NCBI GenBank assembly: GCA_030425185.1
Contig: JAUIAU010000006.1
Location: forward strand, 1-64,000
DNA from: Alphaproteobacteria bacterium
GTDB taxonomy: Bacteria > Pseudomonadota > Alphaproteobacteria > Rhodobacterales > Rhodobacteraceae
Reading direction: 5' to 3'
DNA: 64,000 nucleotides
Position numbers and translations under genes: made by a program. Shown here in pieces: positions 39,934 through 50,001 of the stretch. Under the pieces are notes generated by a model that saw only the letters and a list, made by a program, of their open reading frames with translations, did no database searches and was not told the origin of the DNA. How positions within the stretch are numbered: position 1 is the first letter of the stretch; each line of letters opens with the position of its first letter.

Positions 39934-42081
39934 ATGCACAGCCCCCTGCCACTCACCCGCGACCTGGTTTTCGTCGGCGGCGGGCATTCCCATGCCCTGG
40001 TCCTGCGCCGCTGGGCCATGAAACCGCTGCCCGGCGTGCGGCTGACGCTGATCAATCCCGGCCCGACCGCGGCCTACTCCGGGATGCTGCCGGGCTTCGT
40101 CGCCGGACATTACCCGCGTGAGGCGCTCGAGATGGACCTCGTCCGTCTCGCCCGGGCCGCGGGTGCGCGCCTGATCCTCGACCGGGCGGTGGGCATCGAC
40201 CGCGATGCCCGGCGCATCCATCTCGCGGGTCGCCCGCCGGTCGCCTACGACATCGCCGCGCTCGACGTCGGCATCACGTCCGAGATGCCGCAGCTTCCGG
40301 GCTTCGCCGCGCACGCCGTTCCCGCCAAGCCGCTGAACGCCTTCGCCGACCGCTGGACCCGCTTCGTCGCCGCCGTCGAGGCGGGCGAGGCGCGGCCGCG
40401 TGTCCTCGTGCTGGGGGCCGGGGTCGCGGGCGCGGAACTGGCGATGGCCTGCGCGCACCGGCTGGGGCCGGGGGCCGAGGTCACGCTGCTCGACCGCTCC
40501 GCCGCGTTGCCGGGCCTGCCGCCGGGGACCCGCGTGGCGCTGAAGGACGCGCTGCGGGAGGCGGGCGTGACCCTGCGCGAACAGGCCGAGGTGACCCGGA
40601 TCGAGGCCGGGGCCGCGCTCTTGGCCGACGGCACGCGCGCGACCGCTGATCTGATCATCGGTGCGGCGGGGGCGCTGGCACAGGGCTGGCTGGCCTCGAC
40701 CGGGCTCGACCTGCACGAGGGGTTCGTGACCGTCGATCCGTTCCTGCGGTCCTCTGACCCGGCGATCTACGCCGCCGGCGACTGCGCCCACCTCGGCTTC
40801 GCCCCCCGCCCCAAGGCCGGGGTCTTCGCGGTGCGCGAGGCGCCGATCCTGTTTCACAATCTCCGCGCCGACCTGACCGGGGCGCAGCGCCGCGCCTACC
40901 GGCCGCAGAAGGATTACCTCAAGCTGATCTCGCTCGGCGGCCAGCGCGCGCTTGCCGACAAGGCGGGTCTGCGCACCGCCGGGCACTGGCTCTGGCGCTG
41001 GAAGGACCGGATCGACCGCGCCTTCATGGAGAAGTTCCACGATCTGCCGAAGATGGAGCCGCCCGCCCTGCCGCGGGACCTTGCCGCGGGTGTCCGCGCC
41101 GAACTGGGCGACAAGCCGCTCTGCGGCGGCTGCGGGGCCAAGGTCGGGTCCGACGATCTCGAGGCAGCCCTGTCGGTGCTGCCCGCGCCCGAGCGCCCCG
41201 ACGTGCTCAGCCGCGCGGGCGACGATGCTGCCATCCTGACCCACGGCGCGGGCGTCCAGGTGATCTCGACCGACCACCTGCGCGGCTTCACCAAGGACCC
41301 CTGGCAACTGGCCCGTCTCGCCGCGATCCACGCGCTGGGCGACATCTGGGCGATGGGCGCTGCGCCGCAGGTCGTGCTCTCGACGGTGATCCTGCCGCGC
41401 ATGTCGGCGCGGATGCAGGCAGAGACCCTGCGCGAGATCACCTCGGCCGCCGCTGCCGTCTTCCGCGCGGCGGGTGCCGACCTGGTCGGCGGGCACACCA
41501 CGCTCGGCGCGGAACTGACGGTCGGCTTCACGATCACCGGTCTCGCCCCGCGCGCTATCGAACAGGGCGGCGGTCAGCCGGATGACCTGCTCGTGCTGAC
41601 CAAGCCCCTGGGCACCGGCGTTCTGCTGGCCGCCGAGATGCAGGGCCGCGCCCCCGGGGACCGCATCGCGGCGCTCTACACGGCCATGGCCGAGCCGTTG
41701 TCCGAGGCCGCCCGGGTCCTGTCACCCCATGCCCACGCGATGACCGACGTGACCGGGTTCGGGCTGGCCGGGCACCTGTCGCGGCTCTGCGCGGCGTCCG
41801 GCACCGGGGCAGAGATCGACCTCGACGCGGTCCCGTTCCATCCCGGGGCGCTGGGTCTCGCGTCGCAGGGCATCGGCTCGACACTCTATCCCGCGAACCG
41901 CGCCGCCGTGCCGGACCTGCCCGACACCGACCCGCGTGCGCGTCTCCTGTTCGATCCGCAGACCTGCGGGGGCCTGTTGGCCGCGGTTCCGCGCGACGCG
42001 TGGCCCGCGATCGAGGCGGCGCTGCCCCAGGCCCGGGTGATCGGGCGGCTCAGCCGCGCGCCGGGGCTTCGCCTGCGCTGA
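39934..42081 (+). CDS. selD: Selenide, water dikinase SelD with N-terminal NAD(P)/FAD oxidoreductase domain
   Basis: A 715-residue fusion. Residues 1-370 are a type II NADH dehydrogenase-like flavoprotein (LVFVGGGHSHALVL, YAAGDCAHLGF), the module known as the N-terminal domain of fused SelD (TIGR03169 type). Residues 390-715 are SelD, with the catalytic pair Cys400 and Lys403 (CGGCGAK), GDDAAIL and GGHTTLGAE. SelD makes selenophosphate from selenide and ATP; the oxidoreductase may generate or deliver selenide. The enzyme is a Cys form, not a selenoprotein. The partner mnmH lies on the other strand with a 32-base 3' overlap. Confidence 0.95.
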   Translation: MHSPLPLTRDLVFVGGGHSHALVLRRWAMKPLPGVRLTLINPGPTAAYSGMLPGFVAGHYPREALEMDLVRLARAAGARLILDRAVGIDRDARRIHLAGRPPVAYDIAALDVGITSEMPQLPGFAAHAVPAKPLNAFADRWTRFVAAVEAGEARPRVLVLGAGVAGAELAMACAHRLGPGAEVTLLDRSAALPGLPPGTRVALKDALREAGVTLREQAEVTRIEAGAALLADGTRATADLIIGAAGALAQGWLASTGLDLHEGFVTVDPFLRSSDPAIYAAGDCAHLGFAPRPKAGVFAVREAPILFHNLRADLTGAQRRAYRPQKDYLKLISLGGQRALADKAGLRTAGHWLWRWKDRIDRAFMEKFHDLPKMEPPALPRDLAAGVRAELGDKPLCGGCGAKVGSDDLEAALSVLPAPERPDVLSRAGDDAAILTHGAGVQVISTDHLRGFTKDPWQLARLAAIHALGDIWAMGAAPQVVLSTVILPRMSARMQAETLREITSAAAAVFRAAGADLVGGHTTLGAELTVGFTITGLAPRAIEQGGGQPDDLLVLTKPLGTGVLLAAEMQGRAPGDRIAALYTAMAEPLSEAARVLSPHAHAMTDVTGFGLAGHLSRLCAASGTGAEIDLDAVPFHPGALGLASQGIGSTLYPANRAAVPDLPDTDPRARLLFDPQTCGGLLAAVPRDAWPAIEAALPQARVIGRLSRAPGLRLR

Positions 42082-43111
42082 GCCGCGCCTCGATCCGGGC
42101 CGCCAGCGCATCGACCGCCTCGGGCGTCAGGCTGTCGGTGTCCAGCACCTCGCCCCCCGCGTCGCCGCGCTGTTTGCCGTAGCGCGGGTCGTAATGGCGG
42201 GCCATCAGCGCCGCCGCCAGCCCCTCGTAGGCCCCGGCTTCGGCCAGCGCGGTCCACTCCGCGATCACCTCGGCCCCGTGCAGGGGCCGCAGCGCCGCGA
42301 TCCGCTCCAGCAGGGCGGCGCGATCTTCCAGCAGGTCGGCATAGGCGCGTGTCAGGTAGGCGGCGCGCGCCTCCAGCGGGGCACGGATGCGCAGGCGCGG
42401 CGCCTCCTTCATAGCGGCCCACAGCGTCGGCGGCACGATCAGGTTCCCGACCTTGCTGCTCTCGGCCTCGACCACCACCGGCCGCGCCGGGTCGATCCGC
42501 GCCATCGCGCGCGCCAGCACGCCCTCGAACCACTTCTGGCTCGGCTGTCCCCCCGCCCGCGCGCCGAAGACCGAGCCCCGGTGATTGGCCGCGCCTTCGA
42601 GGTCCAGCACCTGCACGCCCCGGCGCGCAAGCGCGGCCAGGATGTCGGTCTTGGCGGTGCCGGTGTTGCCGTCCAGGAGCACGACGCGCCCCGGGAACGG
42701 CGTCTCGTGGCAGGCGGTCGCCACCAACTTGCGATAGGCCTTGTAGCCGCCCGCCACCGTGTCGGTCCGCCAGCCGATCTGGCCGAGGATCGTCGAGACC
42801 GAGCCCGACCGCTGCCCCCCGCGCCAGCAATAGACCAGCGGCCGCCACCCGCCGTCGCGGTCCGCCAGCATCCCGTCGAGCGCGTTGGCAACGTTCCGCG
42901 CCACCATCGCCGCCCCGATCCGCCGGGCCCGGAACCGGCTCTCCTGCACGTAGATGGTGCCGACGATCGCGCGTTCCTCGTTCGACAGCGCGGGCAGGTT
43001 CAGCGCGCCGGGCACGTGATCCTCGGCGAACTCCGCCGGGCTGCGCACGTCCAGCACCTCGTCGAAGGGCAGGCGGTCCAGATCGGCGAGCGAGGTCAGG
43101 GTGACCGGCAT
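42050..43111 (-). CDS. mnmH: tRNA 2-selenouridine synthase MnmH (SelU/YbbB)
   Basis: MnmH replaces sulfur by selenium in 2-thiouridine at wobble position 34, using selenophosphate from SelD and a geranylated intermediate. It has 353 residues. The rhodanese domain has the active Cys95 (VYCWRGGQRS), and the P-loop is LDGNTGTAKT. It follows trhO by one base in the same orientation and overlaps the convergent selD by 32 bases, so enzyme and selenium donor are neighbours. Confidence 0.94.
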   Translation of the reverse strand: MPVTLTSLADLDRLPFDEVLDVRSPAEFAEDHVPGALNLPALSNEERAIVGTIYVQESRFRARRIGAAMVARNVANALDGMLADRDGGWRPLVYCWRGGQRSGSVSTILGQIGWRTDTVAGGYKAYRKLVATACHETPFPGRVVLLDGNTGTAKTDILAALARRGVQVLDLEGAANHRGSVFGARAGGQPSQKWFEGVLARAMARIDPARPVVVEAESSKVGNLIVPPTLWAAMKEAPRLRIRAPLEARAAYLTRAYADLLEDRAALLERIAALRPLHGAEVIAEWTALAEAGAYEGLAAALMARHYDPRYGKQRGDAGGEVLDTDSLTPEAVDALAARIEARLSAGEAPARG

Positions 43112-43112
43112 C

Positions 43113-44024
43113 TCAGCCCTCTTGCCCGGCCAGGTGCCCGGTGCCCCGTAAGGCCGCCAGCTTCACCTGGCGGTGGCGTTCGCGAAACCGCGCCCGGTCG
43201 GCGTCGGTGTATTCGTCCGTACAGTTGTGGCAGGCCGCGCCTTCCTCGTACTCGGGCCGCGCCAGGTCTTCCGGGGCCAGCGGACGACGGCAGGCGCGGC
43301 ACAGCACATGCGGCCCTTCCGCCAGCCCGTGCCCGACGCTGACCCGCTCGTCGAAGACGAAACAGGCGCCCTCCCACAGGCTGTCCGTGGCGGGCACCTC
43401 CTCGAGGTACTTCAGGATGCCGCCCTTCAGGTGATAGACCTCGTCCACCCCCTGCGCCTTCAGGTAGGCGGTCGACTTCTCGCAGCGGATTCCGCCGGTG
43501 CAGAACATCGCGACCCGCTTGTTGTGGAACCGGTGCGCGTTCGCATCCCACCAGGCCGGGAAGTCCCGGAAGCTGGCGGTCTCGGGGTTCACCGCGCCCC
43601 GGAAGCTGCCGATGGCCACCTCGTAGTCGTTGCGTGTGTCGATCACCGCCACGTCCGGCGCGGCGATCAGGGCGTTCCAGTCTGCCGGGTCGACATGCGT
43701 CCCGGCGCCGCCCACCGGGTCGAGGCCCGGCTGGCCCATGGTCACGATCTCGCGTTTCAGGCGCACCTTCATCCGCCCGAAGGGCATCTCGGCGGCCGTC
43801 GATTCCTTCCACTCCAGCCCGGCACAGCCCGGCAGCGCGCGGACATGGGCCAGCACCCCGTCGATCCCGGCGCGCGGACCGGCGATGGTCCCGTTGATCC
43901 CCTCCCCGGCGATCAGCAGCGACCCGCGCACGCCGCCCGCCTCGGCCACCGCCTTCAGCGGCGCGATCAGCGCGGCGGGGTCGTCGAACCGGGTGAAATG
44001 ATAGAGCGCGGCAACGGTCAGCAT
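43113..44024 (-). CDS. trhO: tRNA uridine(34) hydroxylase TrhO (YceA)
   Basis: TrhO introduces the 5-hydroxyl group on uridine 34, an early step toward cmo5U/mo5U. It has 303 residues from ATG 44024: an acylphosphatase-like N-terminal part ([12 protein letters not shown]), then a rhodanese domain with [11 protein letters not shown], and a C-terminal cysteine cluster (LCRACRRPL and CHNCTDEY) that may bind zinc. It forms a two-gene operon with mnmH, another U34-modifying enzyme. Confidence 0.92.
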   Translation of the reverse strand: MLTVAALYHFTRFDDPAALIAPLKAVAEAGGVRGSLLIAGEGINGTIAGPRAGIDGVLAHVRALPGCAGLEWKESTAAEMPFGRMKVRLKREIVTMGQPGLDPVGGAGTHVDPADWNALIAAPDVAVIDTRNDYEVAIGSFRGAVNPETASFRDFPAWWDANAHRFHNKRVAMFCTGGIRCEKSTAYLKAQGVDEVYHLKGGILKYLEEVPATDSLWEGACFVFDERVSVGHGLAEGPHVLCRACRRPLAPEDLARPEYEEGAACHNCTDEYTDADRARFRERHRQVKLAALRGTGHLAGQEG

Positions 44025-44159
44025 GCGCGCCTCATAGGCCCCCGGGCCCGAGGCCACAAGCCGACGTCCCGTCGCGCACCGCGCCGGTCCGGACACCGGT
44101 CACTTTCCCCGCCCGGCCTGCTGTGGCAGACACAGGGACACGCCAGAAGGAGGTGACCC

Positions 44160-44759
44160 ATGCCCGAAGCACTCCTCGTCATCGACGTGCAGAACGACTT
44201 CTGCCCCGGCGGCGCGCTCGCCGTGCCGGACGGCGACGCGATCGTGCCCGGCATCAACGCGCTGATGGCCGGGTTTCCCGTCGTGATCCTGACGCAGGAC
44301 TGGCACCCGGCGGGGCACTCCAGCTTCGCCAGCCAGCATCCCGGCAAGGCCCCGATGGAGCTGACCGAGATGCCCTACGGCCCGCAGGTGCTCTGGCCGG
44401 ATCACTGTGTGCAGGGCTCACCCGGGGCGGGTTTCCACCCCGACCTGACCATCGACCGGGCCGACCTGATCCTCCGCAAGGGCTTCAACCCGGCGATCGA
44501 CAGCTATTCCGCTTTCTTCGAGAACGACCGCACCACGCCCACCGGTCTCGAGGGCTACCTCCGCACGCGGGGGATCGACCGTCTGACCTTGGTCGGCCTC
44601 GCCACCGATTTCTGCGTGAACTATTCGGCCGTGGATGCCGCCCGGCTCGGGTTCGCCACGACGGTCCGGACCGATCTCTGCCGGGCCATCGACTTCGGCG
44701 GGTCCCTCGCGGCCGCGCAGACCGCCATGCAGGACGCCGGGGTGCAGCTGGCCGCGTGA
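44160..44759 (+). CDS. pncA: Nicotinamidase PncA
   Basis: PncA hydrolyses nicotinamide to nicotinate for NAD salvage. It has 199 residues. Asp9 lies in VIDVQNDF, metal-binding residues in [12 protein letters not shown], the catalytic Lys region is LRKGF, and the nucleophile Cys is in [14 protein letters not shown] lies 7 bases upstream of the ATG. The pncB gene for the next step follows after about 150 bases, with the intergenic repeat element between. Confidence 0.95.
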   Translation: MPEALLVIDVQNDFCPGGALAVPDGDAIVPGINALMAGFPVVILTQDWHPAGHSSFASQHPGKAPMELTEMPYGPQVLWPDHCVQGSPGAGFHPDLTIDRADLILRKGFNPAIDSYSAFFENDRTTPTGLEGYLRTRGIDRLTLVGLATDFCVNYSAVDAARLGFATTVRTDLCRAIDFGGSLAAAQTAMQDAGVQLAA

Positions 44760-44777
44760 CGCCCGGCGCGCGCCCGC

Positions 44778-44806
44778 CTTCTTCTTGGCAAAAATACTCC
44801 GGCCCG
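44778..44806. repeat. Rhodobacterales-type intergenic element, copy 2
   Basis: The same core as at 29687-29716 (CTTCTTCTTGGCA-A-AAATACTC, then CGGCCCG with one base missing) begins 19 bases after the pncA stop. Very GC-rich inverted-repeat sequence follows. The second copy also has GGCGCGCGCCC just upstream, so the conserved unit is larger than the core. Confidence 0.75.
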
Positions 44807-44907
44807 CCGCCGGGGCCGGGGGCCCCGCCCGGGACCTGCCGCGCCGCGATGCCGCTTGCCCATCGCCCCCGGTCTTTGCTCTAACCGGCCCGATGGAAGG
44901 AGAACGC

Positions 44908-46200
44908 ATGGTTGACATCGCCACCCGGGTCTACAGCCACAAGTGGAAGATCGACCCGATCGTCCGCTCGCTGATCGACACCGACTTCTACAAGCTGCTG
45001 ATGTGCCAGTCGGTGTTCCGCAACCGGCCCGACACGCAGGTGCGTTTCTCGCTCATCAACCGGACCACGCGGATTCCGCTGGCGCACCTGATCGACGAGG
45101 GCGAGTTGCGCGAGCAGCTGAACCACATCCGGGGCCTGCGCCTGAGCCGGGGCGAGTCGACCTGGATGCGCGGCAACACCTTCTACGGCAAGCGCCAGAT
45201 GTTCCGGTCGGACTTCATGGACTGGTTCGAGGCGCTGCAGCTGCCGCCCTATCACCTCGAACGGAAGGGCGACCAGTACGAGCTGACCTTCGAGGGCAGC
45301 TGGCCCGAGGTCATGCTTTGGGAGATTCCGGCGCTGGCCGTGCTGATGGAGCTGCGCGGCCGCGCCGTGCTGGAGCACATGGGCCGGTTCGAGCTGCAGG
45401 TCCTCTATGCCCGCGCGATGACCCGGCTCTGGGAGAAGGTCGAGCGCCTGCGCGACATCGACGGGTTGCGCATCGCAGACTTCGGCACCCGGCGGCGGCA
45501 CTCGTTCCTGTGGCAGGACTGGTGCGTGCAGGCGATGCAGGAGGGTCTCGGGTCCAAATTCGTCGGCACCTCCAACTGCCTGATCGCCATGCGCCGCGAG
45601 CTCGAGGCGATCGGCACCAACGCCCACGAGCTGCCGATGGTCTATGCCGCGCTGGCCGAGACCGACGCCGAGCTGGCCGACGCCCCCTACAAGGTGCTGG
45701 CCGACTGGCACGAAGAGCATGACGGCAACCTGCGCATCATCCTGCCGGACACCTACGGCACCGCGCAGTTCCTCGCCAAGGCACCGGACTGGCTGGCGAA
45801 ATGGACCGGCATCCGGATCGATTCCGGCGATCCTGCCGAAGGCGCGGAAACCGCGATCCGCTGGTGGCAGGAGCGCGGCGAGGACCCGCGCGAGAAACTG
45901 GTGATCTTCTCGGACGGTCTCGACGTGGACGTGATCGCCGACCTGCACGCCCGCTTCACCGGGCGGGTGCGGGTCAGCTTCGGCTGGGGCACGCTCCTGA
46001 CCAACGACTTCCGCGGCCTCGTGCCCGGCGACGGCCTCGCGCCCTTCTCGCTGGTCTGCAAGGCCGTCAGCGCGAACGGCCGCCCGACCGTCAAGCTGTC
46101 CGACAACCCGGAAAAGGCGATGGGCCCCGGCCTCGAAATCGAGCGCTACAAGCGGGTGTTCGGTGTCGGCTCGCAGACGCGGATGGAGGTCGTCGTCTAG
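44908..46200 (+). CDS. pncB: Nicotinate phosphoribosyltransferase PncB
   Basis: PncB converts nicotinate and PRPP to nicotinate mononucleotide. It has 430 residues. It starts [33 protein letters not shown] is the conserved N-terminal motif, the catalytic His region is [11 protein letters not shown], and RIDSGDP is in the PRPP-binding part. The ATG at 44908 has GGAAGGAG at a good distance; longer frames run back into pncA. It works directly after PncA in NAD salvage. Confidence 0.96.
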   Translation: MVDIATRVYSHKWKIDPIVRSLIDTDFYKLLMCQSVFRNRPDTQVRFSLINRTTRIPLAHLIDEGELREQLNHIRGLRLSRGESTWMRGNTFYGKRQMFRSDFMDWFEALQLPPYHLERKGDQYELTFEGSWPEVMLWEIPALAVLMELRGRAVLEHMGRFELQVLYARAMTRLWEKVERLRDIDGLRIADFGTRRRHSFLWQDWCVQAMQEGLGSKFVGTSNCLIAMRRELEAIGTNAHELPMVYAALAETDAELADAPYKVLADWHEEHDGNLRIILPDTYGTAQFLAKAPDWLAKWTGIRIDSGDPAEGAETAIRWWQERGEDPREKLVIFSDGLDVDVIADLHARFTGRVRVSFGWGTLLTNDFRGLVPGDGLAPFSLVCKAVSANGRPTVKLSDNPEKAMGPGLEIERYKRVFGVGSQTRMEVVV

Positions 46201-46225
46201 GAACGGCCGCCCCGCGGGCCCCTTC

Positions 46226-46999
46226 TCACATCCGCGCCAGAAGCGCCGCGTGGACGTCGGGCTCGGCGGCGAGCACGCCCGCCACCATGCCGCGTTCGGA
46301 GTTGAAGCGCAGCGGGCCGCCGCGGGCCTCGGTCACGGTGGCACCGGCCTCGGCGCACAGCAGGACGCCCGCCGCGATGTCCCATTCCCAGCTGTCGCGG
46401 AAGGTCAGCATTCCGTCGAAGCGGCCCTCGGCCACCAGCGCCATCCGGTAGGCCAGCGAGGGGCGGAAGTGGCGCTGCATCTCGGGCACGCCGCCGGGCC
46501 AGTAGACCGGTTCGACATTGGGGCGCGTCGTCAGCATCCGGGGCACGTCGGTCCCCTCCGCCACCACCCCGATCGGGGCGCCGTTCAGGGTCGCGCCCTG
46601 TCCCCGCGAGGCGGCATAGAGCCGGTCCTTCGCGGGCAGGTAGACGACGCCCGCGACCGGCACGCCGTCCTCGACCACCGCAAGGGAATGGGCAAAGGCG
46701 GTCTCGCCCTTCACGAAGGCCCGGGTCCCATCGATCGGGTCGACGACGAAGACGCGGCGGCGCGACAGGCGCTCGGCCCCGTCCTCGGTCTCTTCCGACA
46801 GCCAGCCGTAATCGGGGCGCGCGGCGCGCAGGGTTTCGCGCAGATGACGGTCCACGGCATAGTCGGCCTCGGTCACCGGGCCGGCATCGCCCGCCTTTTC
46901 CCAGACCTTCGGATCGGCCCGGAAGTAGTGCATCGCGATCTCGCCTGCCTCCCGCGCCGCATTGGTCAGCAGGTCGAGGTCGGTGTCAGGCCCCGGCAA
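46226..46999 (-). CDS. Inositol monophosphatase-family phosphatase (CysQ/IMPase-like)
   Basis: A Mg-dependent phosphatase of 257 residues. The metal sites are visible: SEET (about 68-71), VDPIDGTRAF (Asp87, Asp90) and WEWDIAAG near the C terminus. The family includes inositol monophosphatase, 3'(2'),5'-bisphosphate nucleotidase (CysQ) and histidinol phosphatase HisN; AFVKG after the DPIDGT motif is more like CysQ. It starts inside the pmbA 3' end with a 14-base overlap, so the two are co-transcribed. Confidence 0.88.
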   Translation of the reverse strand: MPGPDTDLDLLTNAAREAGEIAMHYFRADPKVWEKAGDAGPVTEADYAVDRHLRETLRAARPDYGWLSEETEDGAERLSRRRVFVVDPIDGTRAFVKGETAFAHSLAVVEDGVPVAGVVYLPAKDRLYAASRGQGATLNGAPIGVVAEGTDVPRMLTTRPNVEPVYWPGGVPEMQRHFRPSLAYRMALVAEGRFDGMLTFRDSWEWDIAAGVLLCAEAGATVTEARGGPLRFNSERGMVAGVLAAEPDVHAALLARM

Positions 47000-48332
47000 G
47001 GGTCAGCCCCTCCACCAGCAGCGAGGGCACCTTGCGGCTGGCATGCGGGCGCGCGTCGTTGGCCGGGCGGATCGTGCGCAGCATCTCGCGCAGGTTGCCC
47101 GCGATGGTGCATTCGTTGACCGCGTAGGCGATCTCGCCGTTCTCCACCCACAGACCGCTCGCCCCGCGCGAATAGTCGCCCGTCGTCGCGTTGACTGACG
47201 AGCCCATCAGCGAGGTGACCAGCAGGCCGGTCCCCATCTCGCGGATCATCTCGTCACGGCTCTGGCGGCCTTGTGTCAGTGTCACGTTGGTCACGCTGGG
47301 CGAGGGCGGGGCCGAGGGGCCGCGCGCGGCGTTGCCGGTGCTCTCCAGCCCCAGCTTGCGCGCGGTCGCGAGGTCCAGCACCCAGCCGGTCAGCACGCCG
47401 CCCTGCACGAGGCCGCGCATCTGGGTCGGCAGGCCCTCGGCGTCGAACGGGCGCGAGGCGGTGACGCGCGGGCGGTGCGGTTCTTCCAGCAGCGACAGGT
47501 CGTCGGGCAGCACCGGCTCGCCCAGCGCATCGCGCAGCCAGGACGCGCCGCGCGCGATGGCGGTGCCGTTGATCGCCGCAAGCAGGTGCCCGATCAGGCT
47601 GGAGGCCACACGCTCGTCATAGAGCACCGGGTAGGCGCCGGTCCTCGGCTGGCGCGGCGCGCGGCGCAGCAGGGCGCGCTCGGCAGCGAGGCGACCGATC
47701 TCCTCGGGGGCGGGGAGGTCGGCCTGAAAGACGCGGGATTCGCCGCAGTAGTCCCGCTCCATCCCGGCGCCGGTGCCGGTGATGGCCACCACCGACAGAC
47801 CCCGGTCGGTGCGGGCATAGCCTGCCGTGAAGCCGTTCGATGCCGCCATCTGGATCCGCCGCGCCGAGTAGCCGGCCGAGGCGCTCTGGGTCTGGCTGAT
47901 CCCCTCGACGGCGAGCGCGGCCGCTTCGGCGCGGGCGGCATCCTCCTGCAACTCCGCGGGGTCGGGCTCGGGCGCCGGATCGGACAGTTCAAGGGTTGCG
48001 ATATCCCAGTCCCGCGCCAGCTGGTCGGGGTCGGCCAGCCCGGCATAGGGGTCCTCGGGGGCCTCCTTCGCCATGGCCACGGCCCGCTCGGCCATGTCCG
48101 CGATGGTCCGGTCCGAGGTGTCCGAGGCCGAGACGCAAGCCTGCCGCCGTCCGACCAGCACCCGCAGCCCGAGGTCGGTGCCCTCCGAGCGCTCGGCCTC
48201 CTCCAGCGCGCCCTTGCGCACGCCGATCTGGACCGAGCTTCCGGCAACGGCCAGCGCGTCGGCCGCCTCCGCGCCGGCCTTGCGGGCGGCGGCGAGCAGC
48301 GCATCGGTCAGGGCGGCGAGGTCCTGGGGCAT
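46986..48332 (-). CDS. pmbA: TldE/PmbA-family metalloprotease partner
   Basis: PmbA (TldE) is the inactive or structural half of the TldD/TldE protease that matures microcin and other peptides. It has 448 residues, N-terminal DALLAAARKAGAEAADALAV, central ALAVEGISQTQSASAGYSAR and C-terminal GAPSP-type GPSAPPSPSVTNV and MGSSVNATTGDYSRGASG. TldD, which carries the zinc site, is not in the window. It is the first gene of a pair with the IMPase-family phosphatase. Confidence 0.9.
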   Translation of the reverse strand: MPQDLAALTDALLAAARKAGAEAADALAVAGSSVQIGVRKGALEEAERSEGTDLGLRVLVGRRQACVSASDTSDRTIADMAERAVAMAKEAPEDPYAGLADPDQLARDWDIATLELSDPAPEPDPAELQEDAARAEAAALAVEGISQTQSASAGYSARRIQMAASNGFTAGYARTDRGLSVVAITGTGAGMERDYCGESRVFQADLPAPEEIGRLAAERALLRRAPRQPRTGAYPVLYDERVASSLIGHLLAAINGTAIARGASWLRDALGEPVLPDDLSLLEEPHRPRVTASRPFDAEGLPTQMRGLVQGGVLTGWVLDLATARKLGLESTGNAARGPSAPPSPSVTNVTLTQGRQSRDEMIREMGTGLLVTSLMGSSVNATTGDYSRGASGLWVENGEIAYAVNECTIAGNLREMLRTIRPANDARPHASRKVPSLLVEGLTLAGA

Positions 48333-48416
48333 CGGGCATCTCCTGTCATCGCGGGGTTGGATCGGACCTAATCCCGCGCTGCCCGTTTGCCAAGCGTCGC
48401 CGCGCCCGCCGTGCGG

Positions 48417-49913
48417 TTACTGCAATTGCAGCCCGTTCGCGATCAGCCCGCCCTGCGGGGTCAGTTCGATTCTCGACACCAGGCTGTCCGGCGTCGGCCC
48501 GGGCCGCGCCATCATGCCCATCATCATGCGGGCCCCCATCACGTCTTCGGGAGTCAGGATGCCGATGGCCGTCAGGTTCTGCAGCAGCGCATCGGCCCCG
48601 CTGAGCGCGAGGTCGAGCACGCCGACCAGCTTGGGCGCGTCCGGAATGAACCCGGTCGCCCCGTTGTCCACCGTGAACGTGCCGCTGCCGGTCAGTTCCG
48701 CCCCCAGCGCCGAGAGCGTCAGCGCGTCGATCGAGACCTCGGTGAACTCGCCCGGCACGTCGTTGCCCATCGCCTGTTCGTCGTAGAGGTCGGCGAAGAG
48801 GCGCAGCTTGCCCGACAGGTCCACGAGCAGCGTCGCCGGTTCGCGCGGCAGGATCTCGCCGGGATCGAACATGTTCCAGACCCCGTTCGAGACGGTCAGC
48901 GCCGTCGCCTCGACCCGCAGGCGGGCGTCGCCGGGCACGTCGGAAGCGGTCATCGGCATCGTCAGGTCGAAGCCCAGCGCATCGGCCGACGTTTCCAGCG
49001 GGAAGGGCAGGTCGGGCACAAGTGCCCGCAGATCCTGCCCGAGCACCCGCATCGAGTAGGTCAGACCCCCCGGCCCGATCCCGACCGACAGCAGGCCGCC
49101 GGTTGTCGAGCCATCGATCTGCACCGTCTCGCCCGGCTCGGTCACCGTCATCGAGTAGGCGCTGCCGCCGTGGGTGATCTCGGCCAGCGAGGCGACGGAC
49201 GATTCGAACAGCACGGCCGGGTCGTCCATCTGGGCATAGACGCCGGACGGGCCGAGGCTTTCGCTTTCGAGGCCGGACACCTGGTAGCTCAGGTCGAAGG
49301 CGGTCTCGTCGTCGGTTCCGCGCAGGAGCATCTCGATCGCGTCCACCGACGAGACCGAGCGCGCGGTGCCCCCGGCGGCGTCGAAGACGTAGCGGGACGA
49401 GATGCCGTTGGCCGTCAGGCTGACCTCGGGCAGGGTGTCGGGAGCATCGCGGACGTCGAGTGCGTCGAGCACCATCGTCATCCGGTCCGCGTCGTAGTCA
49501 TAGCTGCGTGTCTCGGGTGTGCCGCCCGCGATCAGCGCCAGCCCCTCGTGGCTGACGAGGAAACCGACCGACTCGCCGTCGCCGGTGTTGTCGATCCGCA
49601 CGACGATGTCGCGGCCGAAGGCGATGTCCACCGTGCCATCGGCCAGGCCGGTCAGCCGCGTTTCGGGACTGACGGCGCGGATCTTGCCCTCGGGAAACTT
49701 GATCGACAGGGCGAGGTCGCGCAGCACCAGCGTGTCGCCGTCCTGCGACCGGCCGGCAAAGGTCAGGGTCTGGCCCTGCGTGCTGGCCGTCTCGCGCCAT
49801 TCGGCGAGCAGCTCGTCCGGGGTGGTGGCGAGCGCCTGCAGGGCCGGGAGGGTCAGCAGGGCCCCGAGCGCGGTCGCGGTCAGCGGCAGGCGGGCGGCAT
49901 GGGGCAGGGGCAT
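48417..49913 (-). CDS. DUF2125 secreted protein
   Basis: A 498-residue protein with a signal peptide (to about residue 29, ending LQALA) and a long beta-rich exported domain matching DUF2125, a family restricted mainly to alphaproteobacteria. It contains repeated strands with alternating hydrophobic residues and many Asp/Thr/Gly turns, like outer-membrane-associated or lipid-transfer repeats. No catalytic motif is visible. The function is unknown; the location is periplasm or outer membrane. It stands alone between pmbA and an SDR gene. Confidence 0.85.
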   Translation of the reverse strand: MPLPHAARLPLTATALGALLTLPALQALATTPDELLAEWRETASTQGQTLTFAGRSQDGDTLVLRDLALSIKFPEGKIRAVSPETRLTGLADGTVDIAFGRDIVVRIDNTGDGESVGFLVSHEGLALIAGGTPETRSYDYDADRMTMVLDALDVRDAPDTLPEVSLTANGISSRYVFDAAGGTARSVSSVDAIEMLLRGTDDETAFDLSYQVSGLESESLGPSGVYAQMDDPAVLFESSVASLAEITHGGSAYSMTVTEPGETVQIDGSTTGGLLSVGIGPGGLTYSMRVLGQDLRALVPDLPFPLETSADALGFDLTMPMTASDVPGDARLRVEATALTVSNGVWNMFDPGEILPREPATLLVDLSGKLRLFADLYDEQAMGNDVPGEFTEVSIDALTLSALGAELTGSGTFTVDNGATGFIPDAPKLVGVLDLALSGADALLQNLTAIGILTPEDVMGARMMMGMMARPGPTPDSLVSRIELTPQGGLIANGLQLQ

Positions 49914-50001
49914 GGGAACCTCGGATGACGGGAAAATTCCCTTCGACTGTCCCGCGCCCCCGGCCTAGGGTCAAGGAAAACACGGAGCGGGAGAGGTCAG
50001 G

